Shown here piece after piece: positions 5,789-5,795 of a DNA stretch of 5,795 nt (the first letter of the stretch is position 1; each line of letters opens with the position of its first letter). The notes under the pieces were generated by a model. The model did not search any database. It was not told where the DNA came from and saw only the letters and a list, made by a program, of their open reading frames with translations. Origin of the DNA: a bacterium. Lineage in GTDB: Bacteria; Patescibacteriota; Minisyncoccia; UBA6257; 02-FULL-45-10c. Where the stretch lies: NCBI GenBank assembly GCA_030646555.1, contig JAUSKP010000009.1:1-5795 (forward strand), written 5' to 3'. Both the position numbers and the translations under genes were made by a program.

Positions 5789-5795
5789 TTATAAA

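Overview
The window holds three genes in one minus-strand run, dprA > topA > rel, read right to left. One small membrane-protein gene is transcribed divergently from dprA. Repeat elements fill the gaps. The DNA is AT-rich, all four reading frames use the standard bacterial code, and no tRNA, rRNA, CRISPR array or complete transposon is visible. The shortened Rel protein, the near absence of Shine-Dalgarno sites in front of the genes, the spare layout and the palindromic intergenic repeats together suggest a Patescibacteria (Candidate Phyla Radiation) genome. That placement is an inference from general features, not from a marker gene.

Region 1-1688 is a bifunctional (p)ppGpp synthetase/hydrolase on the minus strand. 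Only the last few codons are cut off by the window edge. It carries HD, synthetase, TGS and ACT domains but lacks the helical and zinc-finger/conserved-cysteine block normally found between TGS and ACT. Region 1689-1823 is a gap holding a possible rel promoter, a small inverted repeat and a REPIN-like double hairpin (1754-1814). Region 1824-3998 is topA, a full-length type IA topoisomerase with four cysteine zinc-finger motifs. Region 3999-4048 is a short gap made largely of a 7-bp periodic repeat. Region 4049-5056 is dprA.

Region 5057-5138 is an 82-bp divergent promoter region. Good -10 elements lie almost against both start codons, implying leaderless or nearly leaderless transcripts. Region 5139-5657 encodes a 172-residue protein with one N-terminal membrane helix and a PilO-like layout. 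DprA protects incoming single-stranded DNA and loads RecA on it, and type IV pilus parts serve DNA uptake, so the divergent pair could belong to one DNA-acquisition programme.

Region 5658-5795 is the most unusual part. It has two direct copies of an arm ending in CCCTGTTAAAT and one matching inverted arm. A second perfect hairpin is inserted inside a long perfect hairpin, and a purine-rich AAAGGA lies at the window edge. The arms can pair in mutually exclusive ways, and one pairing would hide AAAGGA. It could be a regulatory leader of a gene beyond the window, or a compound copy of a palindromic repeat family.
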